Source: Nocardioides terrigena
Lineage (GTDB): Bacteria > Actinomycetota > Actinomycetes > Propionibacteriales > Nocardioidaceae
Reading direction: 5' to 3'
Length of the DNA stretch: 64,000 nt
NCBI RefSeq assembly: GCF_003047265.1
Contig: NZ_PZYY01000008.1
Span: 87,711 to 151,710, forward strand
A program made the position numbers and the translations under genes. Positions 33,444-41,292 of this stretch are shown here, in pieces. How positions within the stretch are numbered: position 1 is the first letter of the stretch; every line of letters starts with the position of its first letter. The notes below the pieces were generated by a model, which saw nothing but the letters and a program-made list of their open reading frames with translations, was not told where the DNA came from and ran no database searches.

Positions 33444-34067
33444 TCAGGCGCGGGCGAGCCACTCCACGAGCGGCCGCAGCGCCCGCCAGTCGTCGCGGAC
33501 CAGCTCGAGCAGCTCGGGGGTGTGCACGACCGGCTCGAAGCCGATCGTCCGGCCGGCGAAGAGCTGCTTGTGCCGCAGCAGCCCGATCCGCGGGTGCTCC
33601 CGGTCGTAGCCGCGCGGCGCGGTCTTGAGCTGCTCGCCGCTCACCTCGAAGCCCTCGGCCTCGATCGCGGCCAGGATCCGTTCGAGCTCGGTGCCGCGGC
33701 GCTCCTCGGCCACCGCCGTCCGGAAGGCCGCGAGCTGCTCGCCGTCGGCGTCGTAGAAGCCGGCGCCGGTGCGGACCCCGCGCGCCGAGACCTCGACGTA
33801 CCACCCGGTGCGCGGCGCGACGCCGACGAAGGCGCCCTGGTGGGTCTTGTACGGCGTCTTGTCCTTCGCGAAGCGCACGTCGCGGTAGGGGCGGAACACC
33901 TTCGCGCTGCCGAACTCCGCCTCGAGGTCGGTGACCAGGGCGGTCATCGGGGCCTTCACGGACTCGGTCCAGACGGCCTTGTGGGCCTCCCAGAACGACT
34001 TGGTGTTGTCCATCTCGAGGTCGTCGTAGAAGTCGAGGGCGGCGACGGGGAATCCGGTGAAGCTCAC
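33444..34067 (-). CDS. DUF2461 family protein
   Basis: 207 residues from a GTG; TAGGGT lies 6 nt upstream with no ribosome site, so leaderless. FTGFPVAALDFYDDLEMDNTKSFWEAHK at the start, then FRPYRDVRFAKDKTPYKTHQGAF and GAGFYDADGEQLAAFR, are the hallmarks of DUF2461 (TIGR02453). The family has no established biochemical role. Its start codon is only 36 bp from that of the divergent App1-like gene, and the two -10 elements are 11 bp apart. Confidence 0.85.
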   Translation of the reverse strand: MSFTGFPVAALDFYDDLEMDNTKSFWEAHKAVWTESVKAPMTALVTDLEAEFGSAKVFRPYRDVRFAKDKTPYKTHQGAFVGVAPRTGWYVEVSARGVRTGAGFYDADGEQLAAFRTAVAEERRGTELERILAAIEAEGFEVSGEQLKTAPRGYDREHPRIGLLRHKQLFAGRTIGFEPVVHTPELLELVRDDWRALRPLVEWLARA

Positions 34068-34103
34068 CCGCCGACCCTAGCGATCTCTGCCAGACTCACC
34101 GCC

Positions 34104-35108
34104 ATGAGCAGGCCCCACCTGGCATCCGTCGTCGAGGACCGGTGGAACCGCGCGCTCGGAGGTCTCCTCACGCGCGCCGGTTGGCAGCCGAGGATCGTGG
34201 GGTACGCCGGCTACGGCGGCGCCGACTTCGTGCGCGTCCTGGCCCGCGTGGTCCTGGACCGCCCCCCGGAGCGGAGCGGCCGCAGCAACGAGCTGCGGCG
34301 CGGGTGGCGCAACTTCCTCACCGCCGAGGTCGGCGGCGCCGAGGTCACGATCACCGTGGCCGGGGAGTCCTTCGTGGTGACCACGGACCGCTCCGGCATC
34401 GTCGATGCCCGCCTGCCCCGGGCCGGGCTCGCACCGGGCTGGCACCAGGTCGACCTCGCGGTCGACGGGGCGCAGCCGGGCACCGCGGACGTCGTCGTGG
34501 TCGCCGACGACGAGGACTTCGGGATCGTCAGCGACATCGACGACACGGTGATCACGACGTGGCTCCCGCGCCTGCTGCTCGCGACGTACAACACGTTCGT
34601 GCTCGCCGAGGAGGCGCGCAAGCCCGTCGACGGCATGGCCGAGCTGTACGCCGCGCTGCTCGCGGACCGCCCGGGCGCGCCCACGGTCTACGTCTCCACC
34701 GGTCCGTGGAACGCCGCGCTCGCGCTGACGCGGTTCCTGGCCCACCACGGCTTCCCGCGCGGTCCGCTGCTGCTGACCGACTGGGGGCCCACCAACACCG
34801 GGTGGTTCCGCAGCGGTCGCGAGCACAAGCTCGCCTGCCTGCGGGGCCTGGCCACGGACTTCCCGGCGATCAGCTGGGTGCTGGTCGGCGACGACGGCCA
34901 GCGCGACCCGGTGATCTACGCGGAGTTCGCGCGCGAGCACCCGGAGCGCGTGCGGGCGATCGCGCTGCGGGAGCTGTCGATGGGCGAGCAGGTCCTCGCC
35001 CACGGCACGCCGACCGAGATGCGCGAGGACCCGGCGTGGCACGGCCGGCCGGAGGTCCGCGGCGCCGACGGCCACGAGCTCGCAGACCGGTTGCGCGACC
35101 TGGGGTGA
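34104..35108 (+). CDS. App1-like (DUF2183) phosphatase, putative phosphatidate phosphatase
   Basis: 334 residues; ATG with CAGACT 7 nt upstream and no Shine-Dalgarno, hence leaderless. After a beta-sandwich-like N-terminal part (AEVTITVAGESFVVTTDRSGIVDA), the HAD-type catalytic motif SDIDDTVITT appears at about residue 148, then YVSTGPWN and LVGDDGQRDPVIYAEFA. This is the DUF2183 arrangement seen in yeast App1 phosphatidate phosphatase and bacterial homologues. It likely dephosphorylates a lipid or lipid-related phosphomonoester. No membrane segment is present. Confidence 0.85.
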   Translation: MSRPHLASVVEDRWNRALGGLLTRAGWQPRIVGYAGYGGADFVRVLARVVLDRPPERSGRSNELRRGWRNFLTAEVGGAEVTITVAGESFVVTTDRSGIVDARLPRAGLAPGWHQVDLAVDGAQPGTADVVVVADDEDFGIVSDIDDTVITTWLPRLLLATYNTFVLAEEARKPVDGMAELYAALLADRPGAPTVYVSTGPWNAALALTRFLAHHGFPRGPLLLTDWGPTNTGWFRSGREHKLACLRGLATDFPAISWVLVGDDGQRDPVIYAEFAREHPERVRAIALRELSMGEQVLAHGTPTEMREDPAWHGRPEVRGADGHELADRLRDLG

Positions 35109-35112
35109 GGCG

Positions 35113-36204
35113 TCAGCCGACCTCGGCCCAGACCTGCTCGTCGCCGGACTCGCCGAACGACGACACGGTCAGGATGCCGTCGGCGCACTCCGGCTCGCCG
35201 AGGAAGGCGTTGCCGGTCGACTCCGACTCGTAGGCCACGCTCAGTGCGGCGCCGTCCCAGCGCATCAGTCGGGCCGGGTCCGTACGCCGGGCCGGGTCGC
35301 GCACGAAGAACGCGTCCCCGCCGCAGGGGACCAGGGTGCCGGTGGTGCCCCTCCCCAGGGACTCCACAGCGCCGTCGACGCTCGCGCTGAAGCGGGCGAC
35401 CTCCTGGCGCTGCTCGCGCGGCACCTCGGACCAGACGACCCCGGTCGAGCTCGGCGCGACGTCCCAGGCCGTGCACTCCGCCGGGCCCTCGACGGGCTGC
35501 GGCCGGCCCGTCTGGTCGAGCACGTGGACGGTGCGGCAGGCGACCGGGCGCGCGTCGTCGAAGGTCATCAGGCCGACCCCGTGCTCGTCCGCGGTCAGGT
35601 TGCTGAAGCCGGTCCGCGCGGGCGCGCACCAGCCGTCCTCGCCGTTGCCGTCGGAGACGGCCAGGGTGGCCAGGCAGTAGGCGCCGCCCTCGCCGAGCGT
35701 GGGGTACCAGAGGCTGTCGTCGTGCATGGCCCACGAGCCGCCGTTGGCGGGCTCGGGGGAGACGATCTCGGTGGGAGTGCTCGCCACCAGGTCGACCCGC
35801 ACGGCCGCCCCGGTCGGGGTCGCGTTGCCCGCAGAGAAGGAGACCACGGCACGGTCGCCCTCGAGGAGCACCGCGTCGACGGTGCGGCCCTCGACGGCGG
35901 GTACGACGACGGGCTCGCCGTCGCCGACCGGCTCGAAGGTCACCTGGGTCTCGGTGGCGACGGCAGTCCAGCCCGCGCCGCGGAGGACCCGGTCCTCGAC
36001 GGTGTGGCCGGTCGGCTGCCAGTCGAGGGGACCGGCGGTCCCGGTGCCCTCCGGCTCCGACGTCTCCGTCGTCTGCTCCGTGGGCTCCGGCGTCGGGCTG
36101 GTCGTCCCGTCCGGCTCGTCGGCACCGCCCGCGCAGGCCGTCAGCGCGCCGAGGGCGACGAGCAGGCCGCCCGCGAGCGTCGTACGGGCGCGCGTGCGCA
36201 GCAT
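35113..36204 (-). CDS. Lipoprotein with beta-propeller-like extracellular domain
   Basis: 363 residues. The signal LAGGLLVALGALTAC gives lipidated Cys24, followed by a Thr/Glu/Pro-rich tether (TTSPTPEPTEQTTETSEPEG). The mature domain has repeated beta units such as TVDAVLLEGDRAVVSFSAGN, SWAMHDDSLWYPTLGEGGAYCLATL and TGVVWSEVPREQ, with four to six Cys in CxnC spacing, suggesting a disulfide-stabilised propeller. No catalytic motif is seen. The start overlaps the stop of the upstream C39-like peptidase gene by one base (TGATG), so they are made together. Confidence 0.7.
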   Translation of the reverse strand: MLRTRARTTLAGGLLVALGALTACAGGADEPDGTTSPTPEPTEQTTETSEPEGTGTAGPLDWQPTGHTVEDRVLRGAGWTAVATETQVTFEPVGDGEPVVVPAVEGRTVDAVLLEGDRAVVSFSAGNATPTGAAVRVDLVASTPTEIVSPEPANGGSWAMHDDSLWYPTLGEGGAYCLATLAVSDGNGEDGWCAPARTGFSNLTADEHGVGLMTFDDARPVACRTVHVLDQTGRPQPVEGPAECTAWDVAPSSTGVVWSEVPREQRQEVARFSASVDGAVESLGRGTTGTLVPCGGDAFFVRDPARRTDPARLMRWDGAALSVAYESESTGNAFLGEPECADGILTVSSFGESGDEQVWAEVG

Positions 36205-37496
36205 CAGACGCCGACGTTGTGCTGGAAGTGCGCCTTGTTGGCCCGGAAGCTCTTGTAGGCGTTCTGCCACTGGGTGCGAGCGATGCGCGGCTCGGACGGG
36301 TCGAACTTGCTCTGGTCCCACGGCTCGAAGTAGCCGAGCTTGGGCCGACCGCCCGGGTTCTGGTCGAAGCCACGGCCGACCTGGAAGTGGCCGGAGGCGT
36401 CGTCGTCGAGGTAGGGGAAGTACTGCTTGAGCAGGATCGGGTGGAGCACCACGGGGGCGCGGTAGTCGTGGACGTGCTTCATCATCAGCAGGTACCACTG
36501 CTTGAAGGTGAAGTCACCGATGTCGAGCACGATGTACTCGCCGGCGTAGTCGGCGCCGCCCCACCCGGTGGTCTCGTTGACGGTGCGGACCATGTCGGTG
36601 ATCGCGGTGCCGGCGGTGGTGGTCCCGAGCTGATCGGCCCAGTAGGCCTGACCGCGCCGCGAGCCGTTCCAGCCCCAGCCGATCATCTGCGCCGCGGCCG
36701 GGCCGCACCAGTAGTAGCGCTGCTGCGGGCGCACCTGCTTCTGCTTGAGGATCGTGAAGGTCTCGGGGTACTCGGCCGCGGTCTTCGGGGACGCGGCGGC
36801 CGGGGCCACGGGGGTGCTCGTCGACGTGGTCGTCGTCGTGTCGCGCGCCTGGGTGGAGAGCATCGCCTCGGGGTGGCGCTCGGCAAAGTCGGCCGGCAGC
36901 GGCACGCCCTGGATCTCGTGGCGCAGCAGCCAGACCTTGGCGACGGACGTGGCGGCGGCGGTCAGCTCGGCGCGCTCGGCGGCGGCGCGGGCCGTGGGGG
37001 TCCGACGGGCCTGCTGGCGCAGGGCCGCGGCGGGGTCGAGGTCACCGGTGCGCTCGCGGCCGGCGGGGGTGCTGCGGGCCATCCGGGCGGCGACCTCACG
37101 CTCGCTCGAGGTGGTCCAGCCGGTGCCGAGGCAGTAGCGCTGGCCGTCGAAGGTCGCGCACCGGGCGGCCGACTCGGCGAGGGCGCGGGTCGAGCTCCGG
37201 GCGGAGACCCGGGCGCTCAGGCCCTCGCGGACCACGCGGTCGATCTCCGCCTGCATCTCGGGCGTGACGACGCCGGGGCCGGCGGTGCTGCTCGTCCGCA
37301 ACCCGGCGCCGGCCTGCGGCGTGATCGCGGCGTCGGGGGTCGAGCCGCCCGGCAGCAGCGGCGCCGTGGCGACCAGGAGCACGAGGGCTCCGAGGCCCGC
37401 CGCGACGGCGCGTCCGGGGCTCCGCCGACCGGGTGCGAGCGTCGTAGGACGCCTCGGCCGGCGGGTGGTGACGGGGGTGCGGTCCGAGAGGGGCAT
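36204..37496 (-). CDS. Secreted C39-like cysteine peptidase
   Basis: 430 residues. A long basic lead and one hydrophobic segment (AVAAGLGALVLLVATAPLLPG) serve as signal or anchor. A helical Ala/Arg-rich region (about 75-215) contains ARCATFDGQRYCLGTGW. The C-terminal domain (about 240-430) has VRPQQRYYWCGPAAAQMIGWGW with the nucleophilic Cys, then GHFQVGRGFDQNPGG with His and Asp, matching C39-like peptidases (C39_2). It probably cleaves or processes surface proteins or peptides. It is translationally coupled to the lipoprotein gene downstream. Confidence 0.8.
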   Translation of the reverse strand: MPLSDRTPVTTRRPRRPTTLAPGRRSPGRAVAAGLGALVLLVATAPLLPGGSTPDAAITPQAGAGLRTSSTAGPGVVTPEMQAEIDRVVREGLSARVSARSSTRALAESAARCATFDGQRYCLGTGWTTSSEREVAARMARSTPAGRERTGDLDPAAALRQQARRTPTARAAAERAELTAAATSVAKVWLLRHEIQGVPLPADFAERHPEAMLSTQARDTTTTTSTSTPVAPAAASPKTAAEYPETFTILKQKQVRPQQRYYWCGPAAAQMIGWGWNGSRRGQAYWADQLGTTTAGTAITDMVRTVNETTGWGGADYAGEYIVLDIGDFTFKQWYLLMMKHVHDYRAPVVLHPILLKQYFPYLDDDASGHFQVGRGFDQNPGGRPKLGYFEPWDQSKFDPSEPRIARTQWQNAYKSFRANKAHFQHNVGV

Positions 37497-37628
37497 GGGG
37501 GAAGACCTCGATCAGAGCAGTGACGCGGACCGTCACACTGTCCCCTCTGATCACAAAGGGCGCAAGTTTCCCATCTGCCCCACGAGAACCACGGGAGCGA
37601 CACGCCGTGAGTTACATCGATGTCATTC

Positions 37629-37693
37629 GGGTAGTCCGTGACAAGCGGACCCCGGATTCGGTCTGAGAGGGGTCCGATCGTCACGGACTACCC
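37629..37693. mobile_element. 65-bp miniature element with IS-type terminal inverted repeats
   Basis: GGGTAGTCCGTGAC (37629-37642) and its continuation to GGACCCC (37653) form a 25-bp arm that pairs with 37669-37693 with two mismatches and a 15-nt loop. The arm matches the left end of the insertion sequence at the right edge of the window (GGGTAGTCCGTGAC then CGGACCCCGGAT). It therefore looks like two IS ends facing each other without a transposase, a MITE or deletion remnant. It sits 50 bp from the tRNA-Gly repeats. Confidence 0.65.
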
Positions 37694-37744
37694 CGGAAAC
37701 GGGTTAAGGCCCCGCCGGAATCCGTGGCGGAGCTTCTTGTGAAC

Positions 37745-38005
37745 TGGAGCGGATGACGAGACTCGAACTCGCGACATCGACGGTGGGCTGAGTGTCGCGC
37801 TCGGCGCGACACACTGACCTCTGGGAAAGACTGGAGCGGATGACGAGACTCGAACTCGCGACATCGACGGTGGGCTGAGTGTCGCGCTCGGCGCGACACA
37901 CTGACCTCTGGGAAAGACTGGAGCGGATGACGAGACTCGAACTCGCGACATCGACGGTGGGCTGAGTGTCGCGCTCGGCGCGACACACTGACCTCTGGGA
38001 AAGAC
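37745..38005 (-). repeat. Three tandem 87-bp copies of the tRNA-Gly 3' half plus terminator
   Basis: Units begin at 37745, 37832 and 37919. On the minus strand each has 51 nt of trailer with the hairpin GTGTCGCGC-CGA-GCGCGACAC, then a 36-nt copy of the tRNA-Gly 3' half (from TCGATGTCGCGAG to CCGCTCCA). The copies look identical to one another and to the corresponding part of the intact gene at 38006-38081. None can form a tRNA because the D-arm and anticodon 5' side are missing. Such 3'-end copies are what site-specific integration at a tRNA leaves, though repeat expansion is an alternative. Confidence 0.9.
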
Positions 38006-38081
38006 TGGAGCGGATGACGAGACTCGAACTCGCGACATCGACCTTGGGAAGGTCGCGCTCTACCAACTGAGCTACATCCGC
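38006..38081 (-). tRNA. tRNA-Gly (anticodon CCC)
   Basis: 76 nt including an encoded CCA. The acceptor stem is GCGGATG/CATCCGC with discriminator T; the D-arm is AGCTCAGTTGGTAGAGC; the anticodon stem CGACC/GGTCG encloses TTCCCAA, giving anticodon CCC for the GGG codon; the T-arm contains GTTCGAGTC. Its 3' half is repeated three times directly downstream. Its 5' end lies 60 bp from the stop of the SGNH hydrolase gene. Confidence 0.95.
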
Positions 38082-38140
38082 AGGATGCGCCGGAATCGTA
38101 CCCGACCACCACCGGTCCCGTACGACGGGCGCACCGGCTC

Positions 38141-38914
38141 TCAGTCGGCCGGCAGGTGGAGCGGGGCGAGGGCGGGGCGTCGGGCGCTGACGCTGTCGCC
38201 CGAGGAGCGCCCGGTGAGGCGACGGTGGATCCAGGGTGCGAGGCACTCGCGGGCCCACGCGGCGTTCTGCGCCCAGGCATCGCGGCGACCGGGCAGCGCG
38301 GCCTCGGGCAGGTCCTCGACGGAGAGGTCGTGCGGGACCTCGAGGGCGTCCAGCACGGCGATCGCCATCCGCTGGTGGCCGAGGGGGCCCATGTGCATGC
38401 GGTCGGCGTCCCAGTAGCGCCAGTCGCGGTAGTCGTGGATGCGCCAGAAGTCGACGACGGTCGCCCCGTGCCGGTCGGCGGCCCAGCGGACGTGCTCGGT
38501 GTAGAGCGCGAAGCGGCCCCGCAACGGGCGATAGATCGCGGAGTGACCGGGGTCGAAGGCGGTGAAGACCAGGAGGCGGGCGCCGGTGTCGGCCAGCCGC
38601 CCGAGCGCGGCGTCGTACCGCTCCGCCAGGGCGTCGAGGTCGACCTGCGGCCGGAGGATGTCGTTGGCCCCGGCGTAGACCGTGACAAGGTCGGGGCGCA
38701 GCGCGATGGCGGGCTCGACCTGCTCGGCGATGATCCCGTCGAGCTTCCGCCCGCGGATCGCGAGGTTGGCGTAGCCGAAGTCGTCGGTGCGGGCGGCCAG
38801 CACCTCGGCCACCCGGTCGGCCCAGCCGCGCAGGCCGTTGGGGCGGGTGGGGTCGGGGTCGCCGACGCCCTCGGTGAAGGAGTCGCCGAGGGCGACGAAG
38901 CGGTGGAAGGTCAC
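38141..38914 (-). CDS. SGNH/GDSL-family hydrolase
   Basis: 257 residues from a GTG with GACAAT 6 nt upstream (leaderless). Block I FVALGDSFTEGVGD contains the catalytic Ser; block II Gly and block III Asn are in YANLAIRGRKLDG and TVYAGANDIL; block V WDADRMHMGPLGHQRMA has the Asp-His pair. This is the actinobacterial SGNH lipase/esterase type. No signal peptide, so cytoplasmic. It is divergent from dcd, with start codons 54 bp apart. Confidence 0.88.
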   Translation of the reverse strand: MTFHRFVALGDSFTEGVGDPDPTRPNGLRGWADRVAEVLAARTDDFGYANLAIRGRKLDGIIAEQVEPAIALRPDLVTVYAGANDILRPQVDLDALAERYDAALGRLADTGARLLVFTAFDPGHSAIYRPLRGRFALYTEHVRWAADRHGATVVDFWRIHDYRDWRYWDADRMHMGPLGHQRMAIAVLDALEVPHDLSVEDLPEAALPGRRDAWAQNAAWARECLAPWIHRRLTGRSSGDSVSARRPALAPLHLPAD

Positions 38915-38968
38915 CCGACCATTGTCCAGACCGGGTGGTACGCCGCGCGCAGGCCCTAGGCTGCCTCC

Positions 38969-39544
38969 GTGCTGCTCTCTGACCGCGACATCATCGCCGA
39001 GCTCGACCAGGGACGGATCGCCCTCGACCCGTGGGACCCCGAGATGCTCCAGCCCTCGAGCATCGACGTGCGCCTCGACCGGTTCTTCCGGGTCTTCGAG
39101 AACCACAAGTACCCGCACATCGACCCGGCGGCCGACCAGTCCGACCTCACCCGCGAGGTCGAGCCGGAGGGCGACGACCCGTTCATCCTGCACCCGGGCG
39201 AGTTCGTCCTCGGGTCGACGTACGAGGTCGTCAGCCTGCCCGCCGACATCGCCGCCCGCGTCGAGGGCAAGAGCTCGCTCGGCCGCCTCGGCCTGCTGAC
39301 CCACGCGACCGCCGGCTTCGTGGACCCGGGCTTCAGCGGTCACGTCACCCTCGAGCTCGCCAACGTCGCGACGCTGCCGATCAAGCTCTACCCGGGCATG
39401 AAGATCGGCCAGTTCTGCTTCTTCCGGCTCACCTCGCCGAGCGAGCACCCCTACGGCTCGGAGAAGTACGGCTCGCGCTACCAGGGCCAGCGCGGCCCGA
39501 CGCCGAGCCGCTCGTTCCAGAGCTTCCACCGCACCAAGATCTGA
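38969..39544 (+). CDS. dcd: dCTP deaminase
   Basis: 191 residues from a GTG; TAGGCT ends 6 nt before it, and no ribosome site is present. The sequence is typical: [68 protein letters not shown], with Ser-Arg and catalytic Glu in the [18 protein letters not shown] segments. It converts dCTP to dUTP; several actinobacterial and archaeal members also hydrolyse dUTP to dUMP. The membrane protein gene after it overlaps by one base. Confidence 0.96.
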   Translation: MLLSDRDIIAELDQGRIALDPWDPEMLQPSSIDVRLDRFFRVFENHKYPHIDPAADQSDLTREVEPEGDDPFILHPGEFVLGSTYEVVSLPADIAARVEGKSSLGRLGLLTHATAGFVDPGFSGHVTLELANVATLPIKLYPGMKIGQFCFFRLTSPSEHPYGSEKYGSRYQGQRGPTPSRSFQSFHRTKI

Positions 39545-40188
39545 TGGGCCGCGGCCCGGCCTGGCACCTGGCGACGGCGCTCGTCGCGACCTTCGCGGTC
39601 CTCTTCCAGCTGGTGCTGGTCTGGCAGGGCAACGCCGTCCTCGACGAGGTGGACCCGCCGGCGTTGGGGGAGCGGCTGGTCCGCTTCGTCGGCTACTTCA
39701 CCGTGCTGTCCAACATCCTGGTCGCCCTCGTCACGTGGACGCTGGCCCTCGGCCGGGACCGGGACACGGAGGGCTGGCGCGTGCTGCGCCTGACGTCGCT
39801 GGTCGCGATCGTCGTGACGGGGGTCGTGCACTGGTTCCTGCTGCGCCCGATCCTCGACCTGTCCGGCGCGGACTACCTCGCCGACAAGCTGCTCCACGTC
39901 GTCGTACCCCTGCTCACCGTCGTCGGCTGGGTGGCCCTCGGCCCGCGCGGACGGATCCGCGGGCGCGACGTGCTCACCTGCCTGGCCTTCCCGGTCGTGT
40001 GGCTCGCCTACACGCTGGTCCGGGGTGCGGTCACCGGCTTCTACCCCTACCCGTTCCTCGACGTGGACGAGCGTGGGTACGCCGCCGTGGCGGTCGCCTG
40101 CGTCGGGATCGCGGTGCTCTTCGTCGCCCTCGCCGGCGTGGCCTGGAAGGTCGACCAGAAGATTTCTTGGGCCCCCCAAGGTAGGTAA
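39544..40188 (+). CDS. Pr6Pr-like six-helix membrane protein
   Basis: 214 residues with six predicted transmembrane helices; conserved-looking FVGYFTVLSNILVALVTW, VVTGVVHWFLLRP, LHVVVPLLTVVGWV and LVRGAVTGFYPYPFLDV match the Pr6Pr family of actinobacterial membrane proteins (related in pattern to FAR-17a/AIG1). Function unknown. TGATG overlap with dcd indicates coupling. The first iron box of the next operon overlaps its stop codon. Confidence 0.75.
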   Translation: MGRGPAWHLATALVATFAVLFQLVLVWQGNAVLDEVDPPALGERLVRFVGYFTVLSNILVALVTWTLALGRDRDTEGWRVLRLTSLVAIVVTGVVHWFLLRPILDLSGADYLADKLLHVVVPLLTVVGWVALGPRGRIRGRDVLTCLAFPVVWLAYTLVRGAVTGFYPYPFLDVDERGYAAVAVACVGIAVLFVALAGVAWKVDQKISWAPQGR

Positions 40189-40230
40189 GGGAATCCTAAG
40201 TTAGGCTGCCCTCATTAAGGCTTGCCTCAC
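40182..40230 (+). promoter_or_regulatory. Tandem IdeR/DmdR iron boxes
   Basis: TAGGTAAGGGAATCCTAA (40182-40199) matches 14 of 18 bases of the iron-box consensus TAGGTTAGGCTAACCTAA. An overlapping second site at 40196-40214 (around GTTAGGCTGCCCT) matches 14 of 19 of the full box, and a weaker third (AAGGCTTGCCT) lies around 40216-40230. They precede the siderophore uptake operon and should repress it when iron is plentiful. Confidence 0.75.
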
Positions 40231-40245
40231 TAGATGGAGATTCCC

Positions 40246-41292
40246 ATGAACCGCGCCTCCCTGCGCACCACGGTCGCCGCCGCCACGATCGGCCTGGCCG
40301 CCGCGCTGCTGACCGGGTGCAGCACCGGCTCGACCTCGAGCGACGCCACGGCCAGCGAGCCGACCGCGACCACCTCGGCCGAGGCCGACGCCTTCCCGGT
40401 CACGATCGAGCACGCCTTCGGCGAGACGACCATCGAGGAGGAGCCCACCCGCGTCGCCACCCTCGGCTGGACCGACCACGACCACGCGCTGGCCCTCGGC
40501 GTCGTCCCCGTGGGCGCCACCAAGATCACCTGGGGCGGCAACGCCAACGGCTCCTCCGACTGGTTCGATGCCGCCCTCGAGGAGGCCGGCGCCGAGGCCC
40601 CGGTCCGGTACGACGACGCGGACGGCGCCCCGATCGACGAGGTCGCCCAGCTCGAGCCCGACGTCATCCTGGCCACCAACTCCGGCATCACCGAGGCGGA
40701 GTACGCCAAGCTCAGCAAGATCGCGCCGGTCGTCGCCTACCCGGAGTTCCCGTGGACGACCCCCTGGCAGACCTCGCTCGCGATGGTCGGCGAGGCACTC
40801 GGTCGCACCGACCTGGCCGCCGAGGCGGAGGCCGGGGCCATGGACGCGATCGACGCGGCCAAGGAGGACTACCCCGAGCTCGACGGGGCCTCGCTGATCT
40901 ACGGCTACCTCACCCCGGCCGACCTCTCCACCGTCGGCATCTACGCCCCGCAGGACCCGCGCGTCGCGCTGCTGCGCGACTTCGGCATGGTCGACGCCGA
41001 CGCGGTCGCCGGCGCGATCAAGGAGGGCGAGTTCTACGGCACCGTCTCCGCGGAGCGCTCCTCCGAGCTCGACTCGGACGTGCTGCTCACCTGGGTCGAG
41101 AAGCCCGGTGACGCGCAGACCTTCGTCGACGACAACCTGCTGGGCCAGATCCCGGCGATCGCCTCGGGCAACTTCTACGCCGAGTCGGACAAGGAGATCG
41201 CGATGGCCTCCACCAACCCGACCCCGCTGTCCATCCCGGTGGTCATCGACACCTTCCTCCCGAAGGTCGCCGAGGCGGTCACGGGCTCGTGA
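40246..41292 (+). CDS. Ferric-siderophore ABC transporter substrate-binding lipoprotein
   Basis: 348 residues; GGAGATTCCC precedes the ATG at 40246, preferred over the ATG at 40234. A lipobox LLTGC gives Cys25, with a Ser/Thr-rich tether. The FepB/FhuD-type fold follows: FPVTIEHAFGETTIEEEPTRVATLGWTDHDHALALGVVPVGAT, LEPDVILATNSGITEAEYAKLSKIAPVVAYPE, TPWQTSLAMVGEALGR. First gene of an operon of five overlapping genes under iron boxes. The siderophore type is unknown, and no siderophore biosynthesis genes are in the window. Confidence 0.92.
   Translation: MNRASLRTTVAAATIGLAAALLTGCSTGSTSSDATASEPTATTSAEADAFPVTIEHAFGETTIEEEPTRVATLGWTDHDHALALGVVPVGATKITWGGNANGSSDWFDAALEEAGAEAPVRYDDADGAPIDEVAQLEPDVILATNSGITEAEYAKLSKIAPVVAYPEFPWTTPWQTSLAMVGEALGRTDLAAEAEAGAMDAIDAAKEDYPELDGASLIYGYLTPADLSTVGIYAPQDPRVALLRDFGMVDADAVAGAIKEGEFYGTVSAERSSELDSDVLLTWVEKPGDAQTFVDDNLLGQIPAIASGNFYAESDKEIAMASTNPTPLSIPVVIDTFLPKVAEAVTGS

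Noticed and set aside
37629..38081. Integrated prophage or genomic island at tRNA-Gly
   Set aside because: The repeats are directly adjacent with no cargo, integrase or phage gene between them.
37681..38258. Open frames giving repeated CREFESRHPLQ-type peptides
   Set aside because: These are translations of the tRNA-Gly gene and its tandem 3' halves, a well-known mis-annotation.
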